In this document: positions 1 to 11,227 of the stretch, in pieces
Layout of the letters: every line of letters starts with the position of its first letter
Numbering within the stretch: position 1 is the stretch's first letter
Assembly (NCBI GenBank): GCA_963753135.1
Contig: CAVWBA010000009.1
Location: 124,001 to 188,000 of the forward strand
Length of the DNA: 64,000 nucleotides
Direction of reading: 5' to 3'
Origin: Roseiarcus sp963753135
GTDB taxonomy: Bacteria; Pseudomonadota; Alphaproteobacteria; Rhizobiales; Beijerinckiaceae
Translations under genes and position numbers: made by a program
Notes under the pieces: generated by a model
Database searches by the model: none
What the model saw: only the letters and a program-made list of their open reading frames with translations
What the model was told of the DNA's origin: nothing

Positions 1-2
1 TT

Positions 3-119
3 TACGCGATCGGCGCGCTTGCGGGCCTCATCAACGTGACGCTCGGCATCACCCTGATCCTGCTCATCCAGCTCAATTATGCGATCGGACCGAGGCTGCC
101 GATCCTGTCGCGCCTTTAG
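3..119 (+). CDS. C-terminal fragment of a membrane protein
   Basis: Only the last 38 codons lie in the window, ending at a TAG. They encode one hydrophobic helix (about 20 residues rich in Leu, Ile, Gly) followed by a short basic tail ending PRLPILSRL, so this is the last transmembrane segment of an inner-membrane protein. The tail resembles the end of TMEM175/DUF1211-type channel proteins, but that rests on a few residues. The gene converges on pobA, with 8 bp between the stop codons. Confidence 0.5.
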   Translation, partial: YAIGALAGLINVTLGITLILLIQLNYAIGPRLPILSRL

Positions 120-127
120 AGCGCGGC

Positions 128-1306
128 TCAATCCTCGAACGGCAGTCCGGCATATTGCTCGGCGACCATCGCCGCGGCGTGCTTCGATCGCAGGAGATGA
201 TCGAACTCGCTGAGCTTGATCCGGGTCTCGAATGCGTCATCGTCGGGAAACACGTGCAGCAAATTGGTCAGCCACCAGGAGAAACGCTCTGACGCCCAGA
301 CGCGTCTCAACGCCATGTCCGAATAGCTCTCGAGGTAGCGGTCGTCGCCCTTTGAAAAATGCGCCGCGAACGCGCGCGCCAGATAGAAGACGTCGGAGAT
401 GGCGAGGTTGAGGCCTTTCGCTCCGGTCGGGGGCACGATATGCGCGGCGTCGCCGGCGAGGAACAGCCGGCCATGGCGCATCGGCTCGGCGACGAAACTG
501 CGCAAGGGCGCGATCGACTTTTCGATCGAGGGCCCGGTCACGATCTTGGCCGCGATGTCGTCCGGAAATCGTCGTTTCAATTCGTCCCAGAACCGCTCGT
601 CCGGCCAGTCCTCGATCCGCGTGTCGAGGGCGCATTGGATGTAGTAGCGGCTCAGCATCGGATTGCGCAGCGAGGCGAGCGCGAAGCCGCGCTCGTGCCG
701 GGCGTAAATGACCTCGCCGACCGGCTGCGTCTCCGACATGATTCCGAGCCAGCCGAACGGATAGGCGCGCTCGAAGATCTTGAGCACGGACTTCGGAATG
801 CTCTGGCGCGATACGCCGTGGAACCCGTCGCAACCGGCGATGAACTCGCATTCCAGAGCCTCGGTCACGCCGCCCTTTTGGAAAGTCACTCTGGGCGCGG
901 CGGTGGCTATGTCGTGGAGATGGACGTTCTCCGCTTCTTCAACGATGCGTCCGCCGTCGCGCTCCCGGATCCGGTACAGTTCCTCGGTGATCGCGGTCTG
1001 ACCGTGCGACCACATCGGCCTGCCGGCGTGCGTTTTCGTGTCGATGAGGAAGGGCGCGCGGTCCTGCCAGACAATGAAGCTGCCGTCATGCGCATGGCCT
1101 TCGCGGTCCATCCGCTCGCCCGCGCCCGAATCGCGCAGCACCTGAACGGAGCCGTATTCAAGCACGCCGGCGCGGATGCGCTTCAGCACATAGGCCTTCG
1201 TCTGCCGCTCGATGACGACGCTGTCAATTCCATCACGATGCAGCAAATGCGAGAGGAGCAGGCCAGCCGGACCGCCGCCGATGATCGCGACCTGAGTGCG
1301 GCGCAT
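128..1306 (-). CDS. pobA: 4-hydroxybenzoate 3-monooxygenase (PobA)
   Basis: Flavoprotein that hydroxylates 4-hydroxybenzoate to protocatechuate with NAD(P)H and O2, feeding the beta-ketoadipate pathway. The 392-residue product has the usual family length. Visible features are the FAD-binding GGGPAG motif at residues 10-15, the IRAGVLE segment near residue 45, the CDG motif at 159-161 and the second FAD motif LAGDAAH around residue 285. The ATG at 1306 is preferred over a GTG at 1351 because an AGGGAGGA ribosome-binding site sits 6 bp before it. No araC-type pobR or other beta-ketoadipate gene is nearby. Confidence 0.95.
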   Translation of the reverse strand: MRRTQVAIIGGGPAGLLLSHLLHRDGIDSVVIERQTKAYVLKRIRAGVLEYGSVQVLRDSGAGERMDREGHAHDGSFIVWQDRAPFLIDTKTHAGRPMWSHGQTAITEELYRIRERDGGRIVEEAENVHLHDIATAAPRVTFQKGGVTEALECEFIAGCDGFHGVSRQSIPKSVLKIFERAYPFGWLGIMSETQPVGEVIYARHERGFALASLRNPMLSRYYIQCALDTRIEDWPDERFWDELKRRFPDDIAAKIVTGPSIEKSIAPLRSFVAEPMRHGRLFLAGDAAHIVPPTGAKGLNLAISDVFYLARAFAAHFSKGDDRYLESYSDMALRRVWASERFSWWLTNLLHVFPDDDAFETRIKLSEFDHLLRSKHAAAMVAEQYAGLPFED

Positions 1307-1351
1307 GGCTTGTCCTCCCTCGCCCGGCAAGATGCCGCCGGGCGGCCGCAC

Positions 1352-1444
1352 TGTAGCCGCGCTCGGTGAGCGCGGCTACACGTGGTCCCTCGGGCCTCCA
1401 AGAAGGACGCCCGTCGGGTCAACGGGCTACCGACCGCGTCTACA
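1352..1444. repeat. Composite palindromic repeat, copy 1
   Basis: Two parts about 20 bp apart: a perfect 13-bp hairpin (1352-1364 with 1368-1380, loop GGT) and a 41-bp block at 1404-1444. The same two parts, in the same order and orientation, recur at 47174-47264. The 41-bp block matches in about 30 positions, including a 20-of-21 match at its outer end. The element lies in the gap between pobA and the ABC1 kinase and ends inside the last codons of the kinase gene. Confidence 0.75.
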
Positions 1445-2844
1445 ACCCGGCCGGGGTCGCGCCTCTCTCGACGGGCGCGCCAGCCGTGCCGAGCCCCACC
1501 GCCTCAAGCGCTCCGGCCTGCCGGCGCGCGAGCGCGTCCTCGTCGAAGCCGGTGATCGCGTCCTCATACATGCGATGAAAGTTGAGCCGCGCTTGAAGGC
1601 GTAAGAAAGCGCTGCCGATGCCGATCGTCGCCCGCTCGAGAAACACGAATTCTCGCGGCACGGGCAGGCCGCCGCCCTCGGCCTTCAGGGCGCGCATCAC
1701 CTGGCCGATCTCGCGGCGCCCGTATTCCGACGGTTTGACGCCGTCCGCCGCCGTGCGCACGCGATCGTCGAGAATCGGCCCGCAGAGAAACCGAGCCCAG
1801 ATGTTCATGGCTTCAAGCGCGCCGCGGCTGAGGCCGGAGAAGCCCCACATCTCGTAAGCTTGCGCGATGCGCGCCTCGTCGCCGGCTTTGAACCCCCGAT
1901 AAAGCTCGACCACGCCATGCACGAACCGCGGCGGGAAGATGCGCACGCAGCCATAGTCGAACAGATTGACGCCATCGACATGGCGCTCGCCGCGCGAGCG
2001 CGCAAATGTGTAATTGCCGAGATGCGGATCGCCGTGAATGACGCCATAGCGCAGGAACGGGCGCCACCATGCCTCGAACAGGCCGACGGCGATCGCGTCG
2101 CGCGCTTCCTGCGGCGCGGCCTCGAAGGCGGCGAGCGGGTCGCCATCGAGCCATTGCATCGTCAAGCAATCGCCGCGTCGACAGGCTCTCCTCGACCCGC
2201 GGCACGCGCACGAAAGGACGGTCGGCAAGCATGACGCGATAGAGCCGGGCGATCTTGGCCTCGCGCTGGTAGTCGAGTTCTTCGCGCACCCGCTCGCGGA
2301 TCTCGCGCGCGATCTCGCGCGTGTCGATCGCCGCGCTCGCGCGCCGATGCAGCGAGAACAAAAGGTCGAGGTTCGAGAGGTCGGTCTCCACCGCCGAGGC
2401 CATGTCGGGATATTGCAGCTTGCAGGCAAGCCGCTCGCCGCTGAGACTGACGGCGCGATGCACCTGGCCGAGCGACGCGGCGGCCGCGGGCTTGAAGTCG
2501 AATTCGGCGAAGCGCTCGCGCCAATTTGGCCCAAGCTCGGCCTGCATGCGGCGGCGCACGAACGAGGCCCCCATCGGCGGCGCCTGCGACTGGAGCTTCG
2601 TCAATTCGGCGGCGAAATCCGCGGGCACCGCGTCGGGGATGGTCGTCAGCATCTGCGCGACCTTCATCAGCGGGCCCTTCATCGAGCCCAAGGCGGAAGC
2701 GAGCGCCTTGGCGTCCATCTCGCGCCCGCCCCCGCGTAAGCGATTGACGCCGACGCGGGCGGCGAGCGCGCCGGCGTTGACGCCGAGGCGCGCATAGCGG
2801 GTCGCCCGCGCGCTCAGGCGATTGGCTTCGTCGTCATGGTCCAA
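1440..2844 (-). pseudogene. ABC1/UbiB-family atypical kinase, frameshifted
   Basis: Predicted atypical protein kinase of the ABC1 (UbiB/AarF/COQ8) family, often linked to ubiquinone metabolism. The first reading frame (2844 to about 2163) carries the family N-lobe: MKVAQM near the KxGQ position, the Ala-rich loop AAAASLGQVHRA, and the lysine in LACKLQYP. The second frame (about 2162 to 1440) carries the catalytic VIHGDPHLGN and the DYG metal motif. One extra G near 2163 (after CTT, minus strand) separates them; removing it restores RLLTMQWLDGDP and a protein of about 467 residues. The start is a TTG at 2844. A sequence error is as likely as a real mutation. Confidence 0.85.
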
Positions 2845-3015
2845 ACGCGGGATTCCCGTGTGATCGCTTCGGCAAGGGATGGAATATAGGTCGCGCGCCG
2901 ATCAATTTCAGCCGCCTCTCGGGAAGCCGCGGCAAAATGGCAATTTTTCCCAAGAGGATCGCGGCTCGCTCCGCTACGCCCCGACAAATCGCGAACGACG
3001 GGAGAGGAGGCCAAG

Positions 3016-3332
3016 ATGATCTTGCGCATATGGCGCGGCTGGACGAATGCGGAGAACGCCGACCGCTACGAGGAGCTTATCAGGACGACGATCTTCCCCG
3101 GCATTCTCGGAAAGACAATCGCGGGATTGGACGGACTCGAGCTGTTCCGCCGCCCGCTCGAGGCGAGGTCGAGTTCATGACGCTGATGCGATTCGCGTCA
3201 TGGGATGCGGTGAAAGCCTTCGCTGGTCCGAACTGGGAAGTCTCGGTTGTGCCGCCGGCCGCGCGCGCCGTGCTTGCGCGCTTCGATGAAAAGGCGGCGC
3301 ACTACGAGCGGCGGGTCGGGGCCGATGACTGA
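3016..3332 (+). pseudogene. Small ABM-type monooxygenase-like protein, frameshifted
   Basis: A protein of about 105 residues resembling the antibiotic biosynthesis monooxygenase (dimeric alpha/beta barrel) superfamily: MILRIWRGWTN at the start, GLDGLELFRRP in the middle, then EVEFMTLMRFASWDAVKAF and an ERRV tail. The ATG at 3016 has a strong GGAGAGGAGG ribosome-binding site at 3001-3010. Near 3161-3164 one G appears to be missing (CTCGAGGCGAGG instead of CTCGAGGGCGAGG), which puts the second half in another frame. No substrate can be assigned. Confidence 0.7.
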
Positions 3333-3334
3333 CC

Positions 3335-5186
3335 CTATTCCATCGTCTCCAGTTCGCCGATCATGCGCTCGATCACCGAGAGGCCGATCTTCCAGAAGCC
3401 CGGGTCCTTCGCGTCGAGGCCGAACGGCGCAAGCAACTCGGAATAGGACTTCGACCCGCCGGCCGCGAGCATCGCGAGATACCGTTCGGCGAAGCCGTCG
3501 CTTGAGCGCTCGTAAACGCCGTAGAGCGAATTCACCAGGCAATCGCCGAACGCATAGGCGTAGACGTAGAACGGCGAATGAATGAAATGCCCGATATAGG
3601 CCCAATAGGTCTCATAGCCGGGCCTGAGCGCAATCGCCGGGCCGAGGCTCTCGGACTGCGTGTTCATCCAGGACTGGCTGATTTGCTCCGTCGTCAATTC
3701 GCCGTTGCGCCGCTCGAGGTGAACGAGCCGCTCAAACTTGTAGAACGCGATCTGGCGCACCACGGTATTGAGCATGTCCTCGACCTTGCTCGCCAGCATC
3801 GCCTTGCGCTCGATCGCGTCGGGAGTCGTGGCGAGCATCGAGCGGAAGGTGAGCATCTCGCCGAAGACGGAAGCCGTTTCGGCGAGCGTCAGCGGCGTCG
3901 GCGCCATCAAGGGGCCGTTGACGCCGGCCAGCACCTGGTGAACGCCATGGCCAAGCTCATGCGCAAGCGTGGTCACGTCGCGCGCCTTGCCGAGGAAGTT
4001 GACGAGAATGTACGGATGAGCGGACGGCGTCGTCGGATGCGCGAAGGCGCCGGGCGCCTTGCCCGGCCTGACCGGCGCGTCGATCCACCCTTCGTCGAAG
4101 AAGCGCCGCGCGATATCGGCCATGCGCGGGGAAAATGCGCCATAGGCTTGAAGCACCATGTCGCGCGCCGCCTCCCATTTGTAGACGCGCCGCGGCGTAT
4201 TCGGCAGCGGCGCGTTGCGGTCCCAATGGTCGAGCCGCGCCTTGCCGAACCAGCGGGCTTTCAAGCGCATAATAGCGATGCGAAAGCCTCGGATAGCCGT
4301 CAGTCACCGCCGCGACCAGCGCCTCGACAACTTCGGGCTCGACGCGATTGGCGAGGTGGCGGGAGTCGGCGACGTCCTTGAACTTGCGCCAGCGGTCCGA
4401 GATCTCCTTGTCCTTCGCCAGCGTGTTGGTGATGAGGGTGAAGAGACGCAGGTTCAAGCCGAGCGTCGCGGCGAGCGCATTGGCCGCCGTCTCCCTGATC
4501 TTCGCGTCCGGGTCCATGAGTTTGGCGAGCAGCGGCTCGAGCGTCAGGCTCTCGCCTTCGAAATCGAACCTGAGCGCCGCCATCGTCTCGTCGAATAGCC
4601 GGTTCCATGCCGCCGCTGAGCTCACGGACTTGTCGAGAAACAACCGTTCGAGGTCGTCGGCAAGCTGATGGGGCTTCTCCTTGCGGATGTCCTCGAGCCA
4701 CGGGCGATAATGGCCAAGGGCCGGCGCCGCCATGGCGGCCTCCAATTTGGCGTCGTCGAGGCGATTGAGTTCGAGCTCGAAGAACAGGACGTCGCCGGCG
4801 AGCGCGGTCACGCGCTCCTGCGCGTCGCCGTAAAACTTCGCGATTCTCGGATTGCTGGTGTCGGAAGCGTAGAGAAGCGACGCATAGGCCATGATGCGTC
4901 CGGTCAAATCTTGCAGCGCCTCATAGGCCTTGACCGGCGCAGCCAACATCTCGCCCGCGTCGAGCCGGTCCGCCAGCTCATCGAGCTTGCCGCGATAAGC
5001 CTCCGCGAAGAGCTTGGCTTCCCGCTCAGCCCGCTCGAGATCCGCGGCGAAACGGCTCGAGTCCATGCCTTCATACAAATCCTGAAGGCGCCATTCCGGC
5101 AGCGCGCCAAGATCCGCGGGCGCGGGCGAGGGCGACAAAGCGACATCGGAAGAATGGGACTTCGAACTCATCACTTTGGAACTCAT
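3335..5186 (-). pseudogene. pepF: Oligoendopeptidase F (peptidase M3B), frameshifted
   Basis: Zinc metallopeptidase that cleaves short peptides in the cytoplasm. The N-terminal frame (5186 to about 4263) has the helical oligoendopeptidase N domain. The second frame (about 4261 to 3335) has KARWFG, DHWDRNAPLP and the zinc motif HELGHGVHQ with downstream ETASVFGE. Combined length is about 616 residues, normal for PepF. The two halves join if one G near 4262 is removed (CTT-G-AAA on the minus strand). The start is taken as the ATG at 5186; a TTG lies just before it. It is transcribed divergently from the sigma-54 activator. Confidence 0.9.
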
Positions 5187-5359
5187 CAATCGAGCCTCGG
5201 GTCATTAGGCCACCGCTAACGCTTCACGATGGTTTCAAGCCTACAAAGCGGCGCTTTTGCGGACATGGTGGGTCGGAACGGGACGGCGTTAACATCGCAT
5301 TTACCGTGGCGCCACAATGTGGCGCAACGCGCGGTTCTTAAAACCGCCCAAGGGGGACG

Positions 5360-6849
<1,490 letters not shown>

Positions 6850-6850
<1 letters not shown>

Positions 6851-8721
6851 TGCAGGCGAAGCGGGGATGGTCGGAGCGGAGGATGAGCGCGTTCGGGCGC
6901 GGAAGCGTGCGCACGTTTCTGCTGACAGGCTTGAGCGCCGTCGCGATGGCCTGCGCCGCAAGCCTCGCTTACGCCGATCCTCAGCCGCCTGCGGGCCCCT
7001 CCGCCGCCGACCTCGGCCCTGGTGTCCCGATGCTCTCGCCTGAGGCGCCACCGAAGTTCGGCGACCTTACCGAGGCAAGTCCACTGCTCGCCGTGTTCAC
7101 CGCCGAGCGCGCGGTGCGAGGCCCGGCTCGGGAGGTAGACGAGTTCAGCTGGAATCGTCGTCGCGAGGAGCAAAGCGACGTGGCGATCCAGAGCCGCCGC
7201 TCCGCCCCTTCATCCCTGGATCGCTTCGCTTCCGCTCGCGATGACGGCGGGGGTTCGACCGGCTCGGCTGAGGCTTCGACGCCATCCCCGCCCGACAGCC
7301 CGCCGGCGGTCACGTACGATCCCGCCGCCGGACCTGCGCTCTCGCCAGTCCAAAGCGCGCTGCAAGCGGCCATGGGGCGGCTCGTCACGCGCGGCGATAA
7401 GCACAACCCGCTGGGCAGCGGCGACTGGCGCGCCGCGCGCGGGGCGATCGCGGCCTTCTACGCCGGGCGCTTTTATGCGCCGGTGTGGGTGAGCGAAAAC
7501 GGCCTGACCCACGCTGGGCAAGCGGCGCTAGGCCAACTGAGGCGCGCCTCCGACGATGGCCTCAGCCTGTCCGCTTTCGCTTTGCCGCGCGATCTTGGGT
7601 CCGGCCTCGACCCAGACGCGATCGCGGAAGCCGAAACGGCCATTGCTTCGGCGGTGGCCGTCTATGCCGAGCAGGCGACCGGGTCGCGTGTCGTTCCGTC
7701 CCGTGTCTCGCCGCTCATCTTCGCGAGGCCGAGCGTCGTCGATCCTGGCGTAGCTCTGGCGGAAACGGCCTTCGCCCCAGATCCAGCCCAGCGGCTCGCC
7801 GACTTCAACCCGCCGCAGCGGGGCTACCGCGCGCTGCGCGACGAACTCAAGCGCCTCGATGCTCCCGGCGTCGCTGAGCGACGTCCGCGGGCGCTCAGCG
7901 CCGACCTCGATCCCGATCCGTTACTGGGTCTTGAAGACGAGGGGGCTCCGCGGCGGATCAGGCGGGCCCTCAACGCCCATATCTACCCCGCCTCAGTCAG
8001 TCCTGCGTCCTCCGGCGCAACCGCGCGTGAGCGCGCGGCGATCCTGGCGAACATGGAGATGTGGCGCTGGGAGCCGCGCGACATGGGGGCTCGCCGGATC
8101 GAGGTCAATCTCGCCGACTTCTCGCTCGCGTTGCTGGACGGCGACAGGGTCATTCATCAGGCGCGCGTCATCGTCGGCAAACCGGAGACGCCGACGCCGA
8201 TCTTCTCCAACATCATGCGCTACGTGCTGATCAATCCGTCCTGGCAGGTGCCCGATTCGATCATCAAGAAGGAAATGATGTCGAAGCTCGGCGCCCTGAG
8301 CCGGCGCGGCTACGAGGTGAAGACCGTGGGCGGCCGGCTGACGGTGCGCCAATTGCCCGGGGACGACAACGCGCTCGGGCGTTTCGCCTTCATGTTTCCG
8401 AACGACCACGCGATCTATCTGCACGACACGCCGTCGAAGGAGTTGTTCGACGAGGAAGTCCGCGCCTTCAGCCACGGCTGCATTCGCGTCGAAGATCCGA
8501 TGAGCCTGGCGGTGCTCGTCCTTGGCGGCGAATCAACCGGCTGGACGGAGGAGCGGATCGAAGCGGCGATCGGAGGAAAAGAGCGCACCGTCTTCTTGGC
8601 CCGCCCGCTGCCCATTCACATCGAGTACTTCACTGATTTCGTTGACGAATTTGGCGATCTCAAGGAGCGTCCCGACGTCTACGGGCTGATTCGCAAGGTC
8701 GAGGGCATGCTTGGCCGATGA
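6850..8721 (+). CDS. L,D-transpeptidase (YkuD/YcbB type) with repeat-derived insert
   Basis: Periplasmic enzyme predicted to form 3-3 peptidoglycan cross-links. Residues 20-40 form a signal peptide (FLLTGLSAVAMACAASLAYA). A peptidoglycan-binding-like region follows, then the YkuD catalytic domain with the HGCIRV motif and nucleophile near Cys544. At 623 residues it is long because residues about 102-133 are encoded by a palindromic repeat inserted in frame (7155-7247). That gives a charged, low-complexity linker unlike the rest of the protein. An ATG at 6883 is an alternative start closer to the signal peptide. It follows the NtrC-type regulator with overlapping stop and start. Confidence 0.92.
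7155..7247. repeat. REP-like palindromic repeat inside the L,D-transpeptidase gene
   Basis: Imperfect inverted repeat. The left arm at about 7155-7191 (CGTCGCGAGG...GGCGATCCAG) pairs with the right arm at 7216-7247 (CTGGATCGCTTCG...GCGATGACGG). It has the form of the extragenic palindromes common in Rhizobiales (CGTCATTGCGAGCG...GCAATCCAG). A second, extragenic copy lies at 10671-10750. Here it keeps the reading frame and is translated. Confidence 0.75.
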
Positions 8722-8970
8722 AGTCAAGATTGAAAGGAAGGCGTTATCGGGCTATACGAGGAATAGATCGCTTTTTGCCTTAACTGTGACGCGAGCGTCA
8801 CAATGCGAACAAGGAGCGCCAGGGACAGGCGCTCGGGAGGTCGCGTAGGGTCGGCGGGAGAGGCCGGCAAAAGCGTAAGCGTTAGGACATGGGAATAGGC
8901 ACAGTCCGCCGGCTTCGCCGCCGGTCGTGACGTGTTGGGGAAGGATGGGTTATTGGCGGGTTTTAACCTG

Positions 8971-10641
8971 ATGAAGTGCGTCGCCCGCGGCGGAGCGGTG
9001 GCGCAACTGGCGGTGGCGGCGGCGTTCACGGTCGGCTGGCTGGTTCCGAGCTCGACCAAGTCGGCGGTCGCCAACGGCGACACGCGGACGATCCTTCTTT
9101 CGGACCAGCACACCAACGAGACCGGCTCGTTCACCTTCATGGTCAACGGAATCTATGACCAGGCGGTGCTCGATAAGCTGAACTGGTTCTGCCGGGATTG
9201 GCGGCTGAACGAGCCGATCAAGATGGACCCGCATCTGTTCGACATCATCTGGGAGGTCTATCGCGAGTCCGGGTCGACGCAGCCACTCGACGTCCTCTCC
9301 GGCTACCGGTCGCCACAGACCAATGCGATGCTGCGCAGGCGCTCGCGACAGGTGGCCGAGCATTCGATGCATATGCAAGGCAAGGCGATCGACGCCCACT
9401 TCATCGACGTCAGCACGGCGCGCATCCGCGACATCGCCATGCGAATGCAGGCGGGCGGCGTCGGCTTCTATCCGACGGGCATGACGCCCTGGGTGCATAT
9501 CGACAGCGGCGATGTGCGCTACTGGCCGCGCATGAGCCGCGACGCGCTGACCCGGCTGTTCCCGGACGGAAAGACGGTGTTCATTCCGGCCGATGGGAAG
9601 CCGATGCCTGGCTTCGAGCAGGCGCGGGCCGAGATCGAGGCCCGCGGCGGCGAGGTGCAAGTGGCGAGCGGCGGCGGAATCGGCGGGCTCTTCTCCTGGC
9701 TGTTCGGCCATGCGGGCGGCGCCGACGACGCGGAGGAGTCGGGCGGGCAGGAAGCGACGACCACTGTGGCGACGAGCGGCAACGCGCGCGGCGGCCGAAG
9801 CGGCGGCCCGCAGCCGCCGGTCGAGGTCGCCGACGTCGGGCCAGAGGCCGTCGCCAAAGCCAAGCGCGACTTGCCGACCGGCGCCGCTTACGCCAGCGCC
9901 CCCGAACCGGCGCCGGCGGCCAAGCCGCAGGCCCCCGATTCCGGGCCGGAGGCGGTGGCGAAAGCCAAGCGTAACCTGCCGACCGGCCCGGCTTACGCCG
10001 GCGCAGTCGAATCAGCGCCGACGCCGCCCGCCAAGCCGCAGGCCGTCGCGGAGCTCGAACAGCCCAACATGGCCAGCGATGCTTCGCCAGACGAGCCGCC
10101 TGGCAGCGCCGGGCCGAAGATTCTGGCGCCCTTGCCGCCGCGCAGGCCGGCCGATCTCGCCGCTCTTGCCTTCGACGACGCCCCCATGCCTCCGGTTCGT
10201 CCGGCGGACCTCGTGCTCGCCTCGGCCTCAGGGCAGCCGGCGTTTATCCCGCCGTCGAACAAGGGATTCGGCCCGGCCCCGCAGCACGGACTGCTGCCTG
10301 AGATCATTACCTCCGGCGTCGACCGCGCGCCGACCGGCGCGCTCGCGCTGGCGGAAGGGCTGTCGCCGGCTATGTACGACGACAGCGAACTTCTGGCGCG
10401 AGCTGCGGCCCTTACGGCGCCCTTGCCGCCAATGCCGATCCCCGACATCGCCATCGCCAGCCCCACGGCGCCGGGCCCGACAGGGGTCGCCGCCGCGAGT
10501 CCCCCGCAGGCGCAGCACGGATGGGTTGCGCGCACGGCCGCCGCTGCGGCCGAGGACCTCGCGCAATTGTTCGGCGGCGTCTTCAAGCGCTCTGCGCCGG
10601 CTCAGGCAAGCCCCGGCGACCTCCGCGCCTCGCAGCAATAG
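8971..10641 (+). CDS. DUF882 / M15-like murein peptidase with proline-rich tail
   Basis: Exported peptidoglycan peptidase-like protein (YcbK/DUF882, peptidase M15A superfamily). After a signal-anchor (GGAVAQLAVAAAFTVGWLV) the zinc-site motifs are visible: HSMHMQGKAIDAH near residue 131 and PWVHIDSGDVRYW near residue 175. The last 300 residues are Ala/Pro-rich and contain a duplicated unit of about 37 residues starting GPEAVAKAKR(D/N)LPTG (nucleotides about 9838 and 9949). An upstream GTG at 8932 in the same frame is an alternative start; neither has a good ribosome-binding site. It follows the L,D-transpeptidase, which fits a joint role in wall remodelling. Confidence 0.88.
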   Translation: MKCVARGGAVAQLAVAAAFTVGWLVPSSTKSAVANGDTRTILLSDQHTNETGSFTFMVNGIYDQAVLDKLNWFCRDWRLNEPIKMDPHLFDIIWEVYRESGSTQPLDVLSGYRSPQTNAMLRRRSRQVAEHSMHMQGKAIDAHFIDVSTARIRDIAMRMQAGGVGFYPTGMTPWVHIDSGDVRYWPRMSRDALTRLFPDGKTVFIPADGKPMPGFEQARAEIEARGGEVQVASGGGIGGLFSWLFGHAGGADDAEESGGQEATTTVATSGNARGGRSGGPQPPVEVADVGPEAVAKAKRDLPTGAAYASAPEPAPAAKPQAPDSGPEAVAKAKRNLPTGPAYAGAVESAPTPPAKPQAVAELEQPNMASDASPDEPPGSAGPKILAPLPPRRPADLAALAFDDAPMPPVRPADLVLASASGQPAFIPPSNKGFGPAPQHGLLPEIITSGVDRAPTGALALAEGLSPAMYDDSELLARAAALTAPLPPMPIPDIAIASPTAPGPTGVAAASPPQAQHGWVARTAAAAAEDLAQLFGGVFKRSAPAQASPGDLRASQQ

Positions 10642-10670
10642 GCTGAAGCATCGGCGGGGGTCCGGCCCCG

Positions 10671-10750
10671 CGATCGTCATTGCGAGCGTAGCAATCCAGG
10701 GCGACGTAGGGCGCTAAACGACTCCTGGATCGCCACCTCGGGCGTCCGTC
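10671..10750. repeat. REP-like palindromic repeat, extragenic copy
   Basis: Left arm CGTCATTGCGAGCG...GCAATCCAGG at 10675-10700 and inverted right arm CTCCTGGATCGCCACC at about 10731-10747. It is the same family as 7155-7247 but lies just after the DUF882 gene, in the usual extragenic place. Confidence 0.7.
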
Positions 10751-10878
10751 GGCGCCTTGTGGAGTTGCCGACGACCCGGCCGCGACGCAGCCGCGCCTCG
10801 GGGATAACTCCCGCCAAGTTGATTTGAGACGGGGGTCGGCTATCGTTATATGGCACTTATGTGACAGGGCGGGGCTCA

Positions 10879-11094
10879 ATGAACGTCTCTTTGGATCAGG
10901 CCATCGAAATCCACGCGAGGGCGCTCAAACATCGGTTCGGCAACCGGGCGGCGCTGGTGGCTGAGGAGAAGGCGCATCATTGCGCGGCGCGCGGGGATGA
11001 TGAGGGTGACGTGGTCTGGCAGCGGGTCGCCGCCGTCGCCGGAATGCTTCCCGACGCGAGGGATCAACGTCCGTCGGCTTACGAGACGCGCTAG
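10879..11094 (+). CDS. Small conserved hypothetical protein
   Basis: 71 residues starting MNVSLDQAIEIHARALKHRF, soluble, with a His/Ala-rich middle (EEKAHHCAARGDDEGDVVWQRVA). The pattern looks like short Rhizobiales proteins of unknown function in which the Asp/Glu-Gly-His/Asp-x-x-W segment is conserved. No function can be assigned. The ATG at 10879 is preferred over an upstream GTG at 10861 because a GGGCGGGG stretch precedes it. It stands alone between a palindromic repeat and a convergent gene. Confidence 0.6.
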   Translation: MNVSLDQAIEIHARALKHRFGNRAALVAEEKAHHCAARGDDEGDVVWQRVAAVAGMLPDARDQRPSAYETR

Positions 11095-11227
11095 GCTCGG
11101 GCCACGCGATTAGCTTCGTGGAGCCAATCCCTTGCGGCCGTCCGATAACGAACGAGTCGAAGTGATGGCGGCGGAGCGCCCGGCGCGCTTCGAGCGGGCG
11201 AAGCCTTCGCGAGGGACTGCGTCGTTC

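Noticed and set aside
237..1369. Long ORFs on both strands across the pobA region
   Set aside because: They are Arg/Ala-rich shadows of the pobA coding frame in GC-rich DNA, with no family motifs.
5300..5345. Sigma-54 promoter (GG-N10-GC) upstream of the NtrC-type gene
   Set aside because: GTGGCGC repeats are present but no TGGCAC-N5-TTGCW pattern could be placed with correct spacing.
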